53,861 nt of DNA, taken from CAZFLY01 sp964519995. GTDB taxonomy: Bacteria; Planctomycetota; Phycisphaerae; Sedimentisphaerales; Anaerobacaceae. Made by a program: the position numbers and the translations under genes. Every line of letters begins with the position of its first letter. Position 1 is the first letter of the stretch. Under the pieces are notes generated by a model. The model saw only the letters and a list, made by a program, of their open reading frames with translations. It was not told the DNA's origin and made no database searches. This document shows, in pieces, positions 34,340 through 41,265 of the stretch. The DNA lies in contig CAZFLY010000012.1 in the NCBI GenBank assembly GCA_964519995.1, positions 1 through 53,861 of the forward strand, given 5' to 3'.

Positions 34340-35955
34340 TGACATCGCCGGATTCCGCCTCGATCGGGAAATGGCAGTATTGCCTCCTGATTTTAGCTGT
34401 GACAATCGTCGCGGCGGCTTTACGCATACCAAACCTGGCACAACGCCCAATGCACGGCGATGAGGCGGTTCACGCGATTAAATTCGGCGAGTTGCTGGAG
34501 AAGGGATTCTACGAGTACAATCCTCACGAGTATCACGGCCCGACGCTGAATTATCTGACACTAATTAGTGCATGGTTGGGTCGTGCACATAGATTGGCGG
34601 ATGTCGATGAGTTTGAATTGCGAATTGTACCGGTTTTCTTTGGGGTGGTCCTGGTAGCACTTTTTTTGTTCCTCATCGATGGTATGGGGGGATGGGCTGC
34701 GGTTTTTGCGGCAGTGCTGGCAGCTATTTCGCCTGCAATGGTTTTTTTCAGCCGGTACTACATTCAGGAAATGTTGCTTGTTTGTTTTTCTTTAGGTGTG
34801 ATTGTATGTGGATGGCGCTACGTGCGAAGTAAAAGAATCGGCTGGGCGATATTTATGGGTGTGTTTCTGGGGCTGATGCACGCAACAAAAGAGACTTGTA
34901 TTGTCTCTTTTGGTGGGATGATATCGGCAATTGTTGTTGTGCTGTTGCTTGAGAAAAAAGATGCCAGCGGTGTCCGACGAGATCTTGCAGGTGTTAGGAT
35001 AAGTCACATTGTGGCGGGACTTGCTGCTGGTGTAGCTGTATCGGCTTTGTTTTACTCATCGTTTTTTAGCAATCCGACAGGGATTCTGGACTCGGTGCGT
35101 ACCTATAAGACATACTTCAGCAGAGCAGGCGATAGCAGCCTGCATATTCACCCATGGTATTATTATTTGAAGATGCTGTTGTACTCTAAGTACGGACAGG
35201 GGCCGGTCTGGAGTGAGGGCCTAATTGTTCTATTAGCCACAGTGGGTTTCGTTGTTGCGGTGACAGGCAAAGGATTACATAAGGGCAGCCGCGGATTGAT
35301 ACGGTTTATCGCGGTTTATACGTTTGTCGTGACAGTTGTTTATTCTGTGATTCCCTATAAAACACCCTGGAGTGCGCTTAGTTTTCTAATCGGGATGGTT
35401 GTTTTGGCGGGGGTAGGGGTGGTGACGCTAATAAAATTGAAACGCACGACTCTGACCCGTGTTGTTTTGGTTGTAATTCTTCTTGCAGGTGGTGTTCATC
35501 TTGCTTTTCAAACTTATCTTGGCAATTACAAATATTATGCCGACCCTCGAAATCCCTATGTTTACGCTCATCCCACTACCGATGTGTTTGCGGTTGTTCA
35601 GCGCATCGAAGAGTGTGCCCGCGTTCACGAGGCCAGGCACGGCATGCGCATAGAGGTTATTTGCCCTAGTGATGACTATTGGCCGTTGCCGTGGTATCTG
35701 CGCTCATTTTCGCAGGTGCACTGGACTGATGAAGTAAAGGACGATATTGCCGCTGCACCGTTGATTATTGCTACTGGAACAGACCAGGTGGAGCAGGCGA
35801 TATCAAATGTGCTTTATGTAAAGACACCCGCAGAGAGGCGGCAGATGTATTTGTATGCGTTTGACAAGCCCTACTATATATGGTTACGGCCCGGCGTGAA
35901 ATTGATGGGATTCGCAAGAAAAGACCTGTGGGACCAGTGGAAAACAGCAGATTGA
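34339..35955 (+). CDS. Agl23-like membrane glycosyltransferase (TIGR03663 type)
   Basis: 538 residues with about 11 membrane helices. The GT-C catalytic motif lies in the first extracytoplasmic loop: QRPMHGDEAVHAIKFGELLE (Asp-Glu), followed by EYHGPTLNYLT. This matches the Agl23-type family of the PMT/GT39 superfamily, which uses polyprenyl-phosphate sugars outside the membrane. A soluble C-terminal domain follows (about 400-538). It is translationally coupled to the lipoprotein (overlap TAATG) and 18 bp before apbE. Its acceptor is unknown. Confidence 0.85.
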   Translation: MTSPDSASIGKWQYCLLILAVTIVAAALRIPNLAQRPMHGDEAVHAIKFGELLEKGFYEYNPHEYHGPTLNYLTLISAWLGRAHRLADVDEFELRIVPVFFGVVLVALFLFLIDGMGGWAAVFAAVLAAISPAMVFFSRYYIQEMLLVCFSLGVIVCGWRYVRSKRIGWAIFMGVFLGLMHATKETCIVSFGGMISAIVVVLLLEKKDASGVRRDLAGVRISHIVAGLAAGVAVSALFYSSFFSNPTGILDSVRTYKTYFSRAGDSSLHIHPWYYYLKMLLYSKYGQGPVWSEGLIVLLATVGFVVAVTGKGLHKGSRGLIRFIAVYTFVVTVVYSVIPYKTPWSALSFLIGMVVLAGVGVVTLIKLKRTTLTRVVLVVILLAGGVHLAFQTYLGNYKYYADPRNPYVYAHPTTDVFAVVQRIEECARVHEARHGMRIEVICPSDDYWPLPWYLRSFSQVHWTDEVKDDIAAAPLIIATGTDQVEQAISNVLYVKTPAERRQMYLYAFDKPYYIWLRPGVKLMGFARKDLWDQWKTAD

Positions 35956-35973
35956 AACACAAGGCGCTGAGCA

Positions 35974-36987
35974 ATGAAGGAAAAAATGGCCGAGGAGCAA
36001 CAGGAACATTACTTTAGTGATGGTGGTTGGGAGTCGATAGAAAATGTGCGCCGATTTTCACATCAGGCGATGGCAGCCATTTTTGAAGTAATCATTCAGA
36101 ACGACGATGAACGTTATGCACGGCAAGCTGCTCAGGCGGCGTTCGCTAAGGTGGATAGAATCGAGGCCGAGCTTAGTCGCTTTATTGAAAACAGTGACAT
36201 CTCCCGGATCAACCATGTGTCTGTGGGTGAGCGGTTACGGATTGGATTGGACGCTTTTGAATGCCTTAAGTTAAGCAAAAAGATTTTTAAACAGACTGCC
36301 GGTACGTTTGATGTCACGATAGGGCCTTTGCTTGCCTGCTGGCAGAACACCGATGGAACTATCCGCAACCCGAGTGAGCAGGAGTTATCATCTGCACGCA
36401 AGCGCGTTGGAATGGATGGTTTGACCTTGAATAGAGATGATTATACTGTCGAGCTTATGACAAGTCCCATGCAGATTGATCTTGGTGGCATTGGTAAGGG
36501 CTATGCGCTCGACCGCGTCGCGGAGTTGCTCAAAGAATGGAGTATTGAAACTGTGCTTATACACGGGGGTTTCAGTTCGGTACTGGCTCTAAATGCTCCG
36601 ACAGGCTCTGAAGGTTGGAATCTGACTTTAAGCAATCCTTCTGCTCGCAAAGAGATTCTAAGCCGAGTATATCTGCGGCGCAGGGCTTTAGGCGGTTCCG
36701 GCCTGCAGAAAGGTTCCCATATCATCGACCCACGCACAGCTCGACCAGTTGCCCGTCCTGAGCCGGGTCGAAGGAAAGGCAGGCTCGCAGCCTGGTCGTG
36801 CGCCTCTAACGCTGCGACTGCTGACGCGCTCTCCACCGCCTTTATGATTATGGAACCGAAAGAAATTGAGCGATACTGTTCGGAACATTCAGAAGTGCTG
36901 GCGATGGTTCTTCTCGCGGATGGTTCATCGGGGCAGGGGAAACTGCTACGCTTTGGCAGATGGCGAGAGCTTGGCTTAATTGCGTGA
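35974..36987 (+). CDS. apbE: ApbE FAD:protein FMN transferase
   Basis: 337 residues (ATG 35986 is an alternative start). ApbE attaches FMN to Ser/Thr of extracytoplasmic proteins. Motifs: FDVTIGPLL, IDLGGIGKGYALD, VLIHGGFSSVLAL, and SHIIDPRTARPV...ATADALSTAF with the Mg-binding Asp region. There is no clear signal peptide, so it may act inside. A 24-bp dispersed repeat is inserted between HIIDPRTARPV and the next strand, encoding ARPEPGRR (260-267). Family members normally have a short loop here. No RnfG/NqrC-type or FMN-binding target protein is in the window. Confidence 0.9.
   Translation: MKEKMAEEQQEHYFSDGGWESIENVRRFSHQAMAAIFEVIIQNDDERYARQAAQAAFAKVDRIEAELSRFIENSDISRINHVSVGERLRIGLDAFECLKLSKKIFKQTAGTFDVTIGPLLACWQNTDGTIRNPSEQELSSARKRVGMDGLTLNRDDYTVELMTSPMQIDLGGIGKGYALDRVAELLKEWSIETVLIHGGFSSVLALNAPTGSEGWNLTLSNPSARKEILSRVYLRRRALGGSGLQKGSHIIDPRTARPVARPEPGRRKGRLAAWSCASNAATADALSTAFMIMEPKEIERYCSEHSEVLAMVLLADGSSGQGKLLRFGRWRELGLIA
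36752..36775 (+). repeat. Short dispersed repeat, copy 4, inside apbE
   Basis: 24 bp identical to copies 2 and 3, but read in a different frame from the one in the DUF1080 gene (ARPEPGRR rather than PVLSRVEG). The apbE reading frame stays open across it. Confidence 0.9.
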
Positions 36988-37002
36988 CGGGTGGTTTGAG
37001 TA

Positions 37003-37203
37003 ATACCAATTGAGAATAATTAATGCGTTTATTCGTGTCATTTCGAGCGAGCCGTAAGAGCCTGCCCTGAGCGTAGTCGAAGGGCGAGTCGAGAAATCTA
37101 TTTGAATAGATTTCTCCACTGCGCCCCAGTGCTTTCTTGCGAAAGCAAGAACGGGGGCTTCGGTCGAAATGACATAAGCGCAAATTTTAATCGCAATTGG
37201 TAT
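37003..37203. mobile_element. MITE-like element between apbE and a glycosyltransferase gene
   Basis: 201 bp with perfect 10-bp ends ATACCAATTG / CAATTGGTAT, the similarity reaching about 27 bp inward. It contains the second module of the 2342-2695 element (GTCATTTCGA ... TCGAAATGAC), but with an extra short repeat of the CCTGAGCGTAGTCGAAGG type inserted in its left arm. It fills the space between the two convergent stop codons. No ORF. Confidence 0.7.
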
Positions 37204-37209
37204 AAGAAG

Positions 37210-37932
37210 TCATTTTCCTGATAAAGCGCGCTTGATAATGATCAGCTCTTTCAGGATTTGAAAGAGGCTTCGACTGGGTGACAGGCGACTATCACGGTCG
37301 CAGGACCAATTGAGGGGAAACTCATTTATTTTGTAACCTTCTTGTTGCGCGCGGAGGATAATTTCGATATCGAACGCAAAACCATCTGTGAAAGCATTGC
37401 TATAGAGACTTCGGGCAACGTCGCCGCGATAGACCTTAAAGCCACATTGTGTGTCAGTATACTCAGAGGAAATTCCCATATAGTGGATAATAAACCAGTG
37501 AAATAACTTCGCGCAGATTCGGCGATACAGGCTTTGGTTTTTTTCAATATAGCAGTCTATCATTTTTCTTGAGCCGTGTGCGATATCACAGAGGCCCTTT
37601 CTTATGAACTCAAGACCACGCAAGGTATCTTCGTATGGCACGCAGGAGCCACTATCGGCAAACATAACAAATTGTCCGGTGCTTTGCCTTATGCCGGTAC
37701 GCACTGCATATCCTTTGCCGCGATGATGTTCGTAGCGGATGACGTTTAATGTCACGCCTAATGGAACCTTTGTGTTTTTTGCGATCTGCGAGGTGGTATC
37801 TTCACTGCCATCATCAACAATAATGACCTCGCCTGTGAGATGTTGTGAGTTTAGGAAATCCGCGGCGGCTTTTATGTCACCGGCTATCTTTTTGCTTTCG
37901 TTGAATGCCGGTATAACAATCGATAGATCCAT
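37210..37932 (-). CDS. Family 2 glycosyltransferase (dolichyl/polyprenyl-phosphate sugar synthase-like)
   Basis: 240 residues. The start DLSIVIPAFNESKKI, then VIIVDDGSEDTT, EHHRGKGYAVRTGI and DTQCGFKVYR identify the dolichyl-phosphate glucosyltransferase-like group. The DxD position reads FADSGSCVPYED, so the second Asp is replaced by Gly, and the metal site may use other residues. No membrane helix. It would make a polyprenyl-phosphate sugar in the cytoplasm, a donor that the Agl23-like transferase upstream could use. The facing orientation means they are not co-transcribed. Confidence 0.85.
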   Translation of the reverse strand: MDLSIVIPAFNESKKIAGDIKAAADFLNSQHLTGEVIIVDDGSEDTTSQIAKNTKVPLGVTLNVIRYEHHRGKGYAVRTGIRQSTGQFVMFADSGSCVPYEDTLRGLEFIRKGLCDIAHGSRKMIDCYIEKNQSLYRRICAKLFHWFIIHYMGISSEYTDTQCGFKVYRGDVARSLYSNAFTDGFAFDIEIILRAQQEGYKINEFPLNWSCDRDSRLSPSRSLFQILKELIIIKRALSGK

Positions 37933-38229
37933 ACATTCGTATTATAGTGTAACTGAGCTAAATGAATTACACTTTTCTTTACCGGATTCGGTAGTTAAAA
38001 TGGGAATTGCGGGTTTGGTGATTGATAATGAAATGTAGGGCAGAAAAAACAGGTGAATGTCTAAAATGTACCGGACACCTTTAATTCCCCCGACTTCTTA
38101 CTTCTGTCTCCCGTCCTCCGTCTTCCGTCTTTTTCCCTTGCCTTTTCCATTCCTTTGTGTTATTTTACTCCGTGAGATAGAATGGGTAATCAGAGTTTCT
38201 CCGCCGTAGTCCTATTCACAAGAAGTGGC
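37933..38229. other. Gene-free interval with repeat fragments
   Basis: Contains GTACCGGACACCTTTAATT (about 38068-38086), the reverse complement of the start of the hairpin repeat at 40558-40600, then a pyrimidine-rich stretch (about 38090-38150). No gene seen. It has the look of the flank of a lost REP-type or transposon unit. Confidence 0.4.
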
Positions 38230-38258
38230 TTGAATTATTTGTATATGTTGTATATTAT
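38230..38258 (+). promoter_or_regulatory. Predicted promoter of the XRE-ImmA/DUF4411 pair
   Basis: TTGAAT (38230-38235), 17-bp spacer, TATTAT (38253-38258), followed by an AT-rich leader of about 85 bases. The TATATGTTGTATATTATTAT stretch is nearly self-complementary and could be an autoregulatory operator. Confidence 0.45.
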
Positions 38259-38347
38259 TATATAAAGATGGTGACTTTTCTTACTTATGATGATCTCATT
38301 TCCGTGGCTGTGGTACATAAGATTAATATTCGCAAAGAGGATTCCGC

Positions 38348-39493
38348 ATGAGCAGGGTAGCCGTCGATAAGAAAGTGTTGCGCTGGGCGGTTCGTCGGTC
38401 CGGTCTAGAACTGGACGACTTAAAAAAGAGATTCCCGAGAATCCGGCAGTGGGAAACAGGCGAAAGCCATCCCACGCTGCGCCAATTGGAATCCTTAGCT
38501 AAAGCCACGCTTACGCCGCTTGGATTTCTTTTCCTCACTGAACCACCTGAGGAGCGATTGCCGATTCCTCTATTTCGAACGCTTCAAGACGATGCTTTGA
38601 GGAAGCCAAGTCCTGATCTTTTCGAGATTATTCAGTCAATGCAGCGCCGGCAGGCCTGGATGCGTGAGTTTCTGGTTGAGCAGGGTCAGAAGCGGTTATC
38701 TTATGTAAAGTCCGCGCAACTGAACGAAGCTCCAGAATCAGTGGCGGATCGTATTCGGTCTGCATTGGGCCTCAATGCTGAATGGGCAGCAGGCCAGCGT
38801 ACGTGGACGGAGGCCCTGCGTTTTTTGCGGGAGGCCATAGAGGATGCAGGAATACTAATCGTAGTCAACAGCATTATCGAAAACAATACACACCGCAAGC
38901 TTGACCCAATGGAATTCCGTGGTTTCGTCCTTGTGGATGAATATGCACCATTGATATTTGTAAATGGTGCTGATTTTAAGGCGCCACAAATGTTTACCCT
39001 TGCACATGAACTCGCACATATATTCTTTGGGAGCAGCGCGGCATTTGATCTTCGCGAAATGCAACCAGCGGATGTTCCAGTGGAGCAGGCAAGTAATCGC
39101 GTGGCTGCAGAGTTTCTCGTTCCAAAAGTAGATTTAAGCCGGATCTGGGCATCTGTTCACGATGACCCGGAGCGCTTTCAAAAAATCGCTCGTAGATTCA
39201 AGGTAAGCGAAATCGTAGCGGCTCGTAGGGCATTGGATTTAGATTTAATTAACAAGGAAGAGTTCCTGGAGTTCTATCGCCTTTACCAGAGCAAGGAACG
39301 CCGCGCATCCCGTCCAGAGGGTGGCGATTTTTACGTCAATCAGAATCTGCGCGTAGGCCAGCGATTCGCTTCAACTGTAATTCGGGCAGTTAAGGAAGGT
39401 AAGCTGCTTTACTCCGAAGCCTATCGGCTGACTGGGTTATACGGAAAAACATTCGAGCGCTATGCAGCCTCTCTTGGATTTGGTGGAGCGTAA
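38348..39493 (+). CDS. XRE-ImmA/IrrE metallopeptidase (antitoxin-like)
   Basis: 381 residues. An N-terminal helix-turn-helix (about 1-60: LDDLKKRFPRIRQWETGESHPTLRQLESLAKA) joins an ImmA/IrrE (DUF955) zinc-peptidase domain with HELAH (His220, Glu221, His224) and EQASNRVAAEFLVP downstream. Such proteins repress their own operon and cut or neutralise a partner. It is 2 bp upstream of a DUF4411 gene, the usual pairing. AGAGGA lies about 8 bases before the ATG. Confidence 0.92.
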   Translation: MSRVAVDKKVLRWAVRRSGLELDDLKKRFPRIRQWETGESHPTLRQLESLAKATLTPLGFLFLTEPPEERLPIPLFRTLQDDALRKPSPDLFEIIQSMQRRQAWMREFLVEQGQKRLSYVKSAQLNEAPESVADRIRSALGLNAEWAAGQRTWTEALRFLREAIEDAGILIVVNSIIENNTHRKLDPMEFRGFVLVDEYAPLIFVNGADFKAPQMFTLAHELAHIFFGSSAAFDLREMQPADVPVEQASNRVAAEFLVPKVDLSRIWASVHDDPERFQKIARRFKVSEIVAARRALDLDLINKEEFLEFYRLYQSKERRASRPEGGDFYVNQNLRVGQRFASTVIRAVKEGKLLYSEAYRLTGLYGKTFERYAASLGFGGA

Positions 39494-39495
39494 CG

Positions 39496-39993
39496 ATGGA
39501 TGCTACCACCTATATTCTTGATGCGAATGTATTTATCGAGGCGGCGCGGCGTTACTATGCATTCGATATAGCTCCTCCATTCTGGGAAAGCCTGGTCCAT
39601 CATGCAGCGAACGGGCGGATTCAGAGCATCGATCGCGTTAAGCATGAACTGGAACGAGGAAAGGATGAGCTTGCAACATGGGCAACAGCGCAATTCAGTG
39701 ATGCGTTTGCTTCGACCGATGAAGAGGACGTCATTGAGTCTTACAGTGAAGTGATGACTTGGGTACAAGCTCAGGACCAGTTTTCAGATGCAGCCAAAGC
39801 TGATTTTGCGACCGGCGCGGACGGATGGCTGGTGGCTTACGCAAAGTGCAAAGGGCTTAAGGTCGTTACCCATGAACTTCCGGCAACCGATGCAAGAAGA
39901 AAAGTTCCGATCCCGAATGTTTGTGATGCATTTGGCGTGAATTATGGTGACACGTTTCAAATGCTGCGAGAGTTGGGGGTGCGCTTTTCATAG
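39496..39993 (+). CDS. DUF4411 PIN-like toxin candidate
   Basis: 165 residues. YILDANVFIEAARRYY at the start carries the first PIN-type acid residue (Asp9). A conserved acidic GADGWLVAYAKCKG and VVTHE (about 110-130) and the end NVCDAFGVNYGD match DUF4411. PIN-like folds are RNases, so a toxin role with the upstream ImmA/XRE protein is the natural reading, not shown experimentally here. The coding sequence follows the partner with a 2-bp gap. Confidence 0.88.
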   Translation: MDATTYILDANVFIEAARRYYAFDIAPPFWESLVHHAANGRIQSIDRVKHELERGKDELATWATAQFSDAFASTDEEDVIESYSEVMTWVQAQDQFSDAAKADFATGADGWLVAYAKCKGLKVVTHELPATDARRKVPIPNVCDAFGVNYGDTFQMLRELGVRFS

Positions 39994-40070
39994 TATATTT
40001 TGAGCTGGTGTTTCCAACTTTAAGGGCAACCAAATTCTGTTGATATTAGTATAATGGCTGCATAAAATCA

Positions 40071-40099
40071 TTGGGAATTATTTTGTATGTCATTATGTT
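40071..40099 (+). promoter_or_regulatory. Possible promoter of the tRNA-like RNA
   Basis: TTGGGA (40071-40076), 17-bp spacer, TATGTT (40094-40099). A consensus TATAAT at 40050-40055 is an alternative -10 box but has no good -35. Confidence 0.3.
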
Positions 40100-40146
40100 A
40101 GGATTCTTGTCGAAGATCGTCCATTCGGTCAGAAAGGAGGTCAACC

Positions 40147-40182
40147 ATGACCAGATTTTTGACTGAGGGAGTAGCTCAGTAG
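40147..40182 (+). CDS. Eleven-codon leader ORF with a perfect ribosome site
   Basis: ATG 40147 to TAG 40182 encodes MTRFLTEGVAQ. AGAAAGGAGGT (40131-40141), 5 bases upstream, is almost the full complement of the 16S rRNA 3' end, the strongest ribosome site in the window. The ORF ends inside the D arm of the tRNA-like structure. CCATGACC around the start codon (40145-40152) is exactly complementary to GGTCATGG at 40238-40245, in the variable loop and T stem. Translation and tRNA-like folding may exclude each other. It may also be untranslated. Confidence 0.4.
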   Translation: MTRFLTEGVAQ

Positions 40183-40265
40183 GTAGAGCATTATGTCTCC
40201 AGTATGTTTCTGGATCGAGGCGGCGACTGAACATGAGGGTCATGGGTTTGAGTCCCATCTCCCGA
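40165..40265 (+). ncRNA. tRNA-like RNA with 36-base anticodon loop
   Basis: Cloverleaf parts in order: acceptor 5' strand GAGGGAG (40165-40171), TA, D arm GCTC-AGTAGGTA-GAGC (40174-40189), stem TTATG (40191-40195), 36-base loop, stem CATGA (40232-40236), variable GGGTC, T arm ATGGG-TTTGAGT-CCCAT (40242-40258), acceptor 3' strand CTCCCGA. Five acceptor pairs form; the outer two mismatch. The loop is 29 bases too long and holds a hairpin TCCAG-TATGTTT-CTGGA (40198-40214). No encoded CCA. A terminator follows 8 bases later. It could be an intron-bearing tRNA, a tRNA pseudogene or a regulatory tRNA mimic. Confidence 0.55.
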
Positions 40266-40272
40266 GGCGATT

Positions 40273-40309
40273 CCACCATCTGGGCCGCTTCTCGGATGGT
40301 GGGCTTTTT
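40273..40309 (+). terminator. Rho-independent terminator of the tRNA-like RNA
   Basis: Perfect 8-bp stem CCACCATC (40273-40280) / GATGGTGG (40295-40302) followed by GCTTTTT. It shows that the tRNA-like locus is, or was, a real transcription unit. Confidence 0.7.
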
Positions 40310-40343
40310 GAGTTACTTCGTGCAAAAGCAGGTATCAGTTAGA

Positions 40344-40381
40344 ATTAAAAGTGTCCACCTGCCCCATAGGGGGTACTTTTT
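40344..40381 (+). repeat. Terminator-like hairpin repeat, copy 1
   Basis: ATTAAAAGTGTCCACCTGCC with a complementary right arm ending GGGTACTTTTT. It matches copy 2 at 40561-40600 at about 20 of 23 positions in the left arm. Confidence 0.5.
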
Positions 40382-40515
40382 GAGAGAGAATAATGAAAGG
40401 ATACCGTTATACATAGACCTAAATGGAAAAAAATAATAAGGACTTATTTTATTTATCCATATTCTGCCAAGCTTATTCTCGAGTCCAGCGTTGAATAACC
40501 AAAAACAAAAATACT

Positions 40516-40547
40516 TATACGTAAAGCGCGTACGCGCTTTACGTATA
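40516..40547. repeat. Perfect 32-bp palindrome
   Basis: Half-site TATACGTAAAGCGCGT followed at once by its exact reverse complement, with no spacer. It is GC-rich in the centre inside an AT-rich region. It may be a protein-binding site, a cruciform or a resolution site; no nearby gene explains it. Confidence 0.85.
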
Positions 40548-40560
40548 TTGAATGGTGATA

Positions 40561-40600
40561 ATTAAAGGTGTCCGCCTGCACCCTCAGGTGGCACTTTTTT
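40561..40600 (+). repeat. Terminator-like hairpin repeat, copy 2
   Basis: ATTAAAGGTGTCCGCCTGCA with right arm CAGGTGGCACTTTTTT, an imperfect hairpin ending in six T. Its left arm also occurs inverted at about 38070-38086. Confidence 0.5.
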
Positions 40601-40638
40601 GGCTGGAGACAAGAGAAAGAATTCGAGCATTGAGGATC

Positions 40639-40694
40639 CCTTCGACTGCCCCTTCGACTACGCTCAGGGCTACGGCTTATTCAGGGCAGGCAAG
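40639..40694. repeat. Short dispersed repeats of the CGAAGG family
   Basis: CCCTTCGACTGCCCCTTCGACTACGCTCAGGG: one full copy (reverse complement CCCTGAGCGTAGTCGAAGGG) beside a partial copy, then CAGGGCAGGC. Same consensus family as the four 24-bp copies and the repeat inside the 37-kb element. Confidence 0.6.
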
Positions 40695-40706
40695 AAAAGA
40701 TTTTGC

Positions 40707-40735
40707 TTGTTTTTTAAGCTATTTTTGGGTATAAT
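40707..40735 (+). promoter_or_regulatory. Promoter-like site without a gene
   Basis: TTGTTT (40707-40712), 17-bp spacer, consensus TATAAT (40730-40735). No protein gene follows on the plus strand for more than a kilobase, so it is either chance in AT-rich DNA or drives an unrecognised RNA. Confidence 0.3.
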
Positions 40736-40833
40736 ATGTATCGAAACGCGTATCGCGTATCGTGTATTGCGTAAATAAGAGTATAGCATATCTTAGTTAG
40801 CAGATACCGAAGAGTAAAATCCATCTAGAGTTC

Positions 40834-40909
40834 ACCCCGTGAGATGTTTACCGCGTGTTATATTGTTTTTCTTATATCACGGTGGTCGGCTACGCCTATC
40901 TAACGGGGT
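40834..40909. mobile_element. Small TIR element
   Basis: 76 bp with 12-bp terminal inverted repeats ACCCCGTGAGAT (40834-40845) and ATCTAACGGGGT (40898-40909), 11 of 12 matching. No ORF. CTCCGTGAGAT at about 38169-38179 looks like a stray half of the same end. Confidence 0.5.
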
Positions 40910-41045
40910 AAATTAGGGGGAGATTATTGATGGCCGCAGAATCACAAACTTGTGCCATAGGTATCTTCGCCAATCAGCAAAATGAGCAAAAATCCGACAA
41001 ATGGCAAAGCCAATACAACAAAATGAGGCAAATTAGAGGGGAAAA

Positions 41046-41237
41046 TTGACACTAATTATGCAAAACAAAGCCAATTTCAAAAAAGCCGGAATTAGCGCAA
41101 GCTCTGTTTCAACAAAGGATTATAAAAATAAATCTGCCTTTAGTCGCCCACAAAACAAAGCCAATCAAACCCAATTTCCACAGCATCTACAACCAGGAGG
41201 CGACACTGGAGCAAGCAAGTCCCCAGGTGGAACTTGA
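41046..41237 (+). repeat. NKANF-type low-complexity repeat
   Basis: The frame reads MQNKANFKKAG...PQNKANQTQFP, with AACAAAGCCAAT recurring (also at about 41000-41015). From memory, spurious proteins of this kind are frequent in planctomycete draft genomes, where they mark an interspersed non-coding repeat. Treated as a repeat, not a gene. Confidence 0.45.
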
Positions 41238-41265
41238 GCTAAAACCCCCAGGTGAAACCTGGGAG

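Larger units (their letters stand above)
40310..41265. other. Gene-poor repeat debris region
   Basis: About 950 bp without a supported protein gene. It holds two hairpin repeats, a 32-bp palindrome, a short-repeat pair, a promoter-like site, a small TIR element and a low-complexity NKANF-type repeat, listed separately. Open frames here have no recognisable domains. Confidence 0.6.

Noticed and set aside
40050..40055. Consensus TATAAT as the promoter of the tRNA-like RNA
   Set aside because: No -35-like hexamer at 16-18 bp; kept only as an alternative -10 box.
40165..40265. Calling the locus a normal class II tRNA (Leu, Ser) with a long variable arm
   Set aside because: No 5-bp anticodon stem with a 7-base loop can be drawn directly after the D arm; only the 36-base loop version pairs.
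40165..40265. Calling the locus tmRNA
   Set aside because: The D arm is canonical, the length is about 100 bases and no tag-encoding region is present.
41046..41237. Protein gene starting MQNKANF
   Set aside because: Low-complexity, no homologous domain, in repeat debris; matches a pattern remembered as a common spurious annotation.
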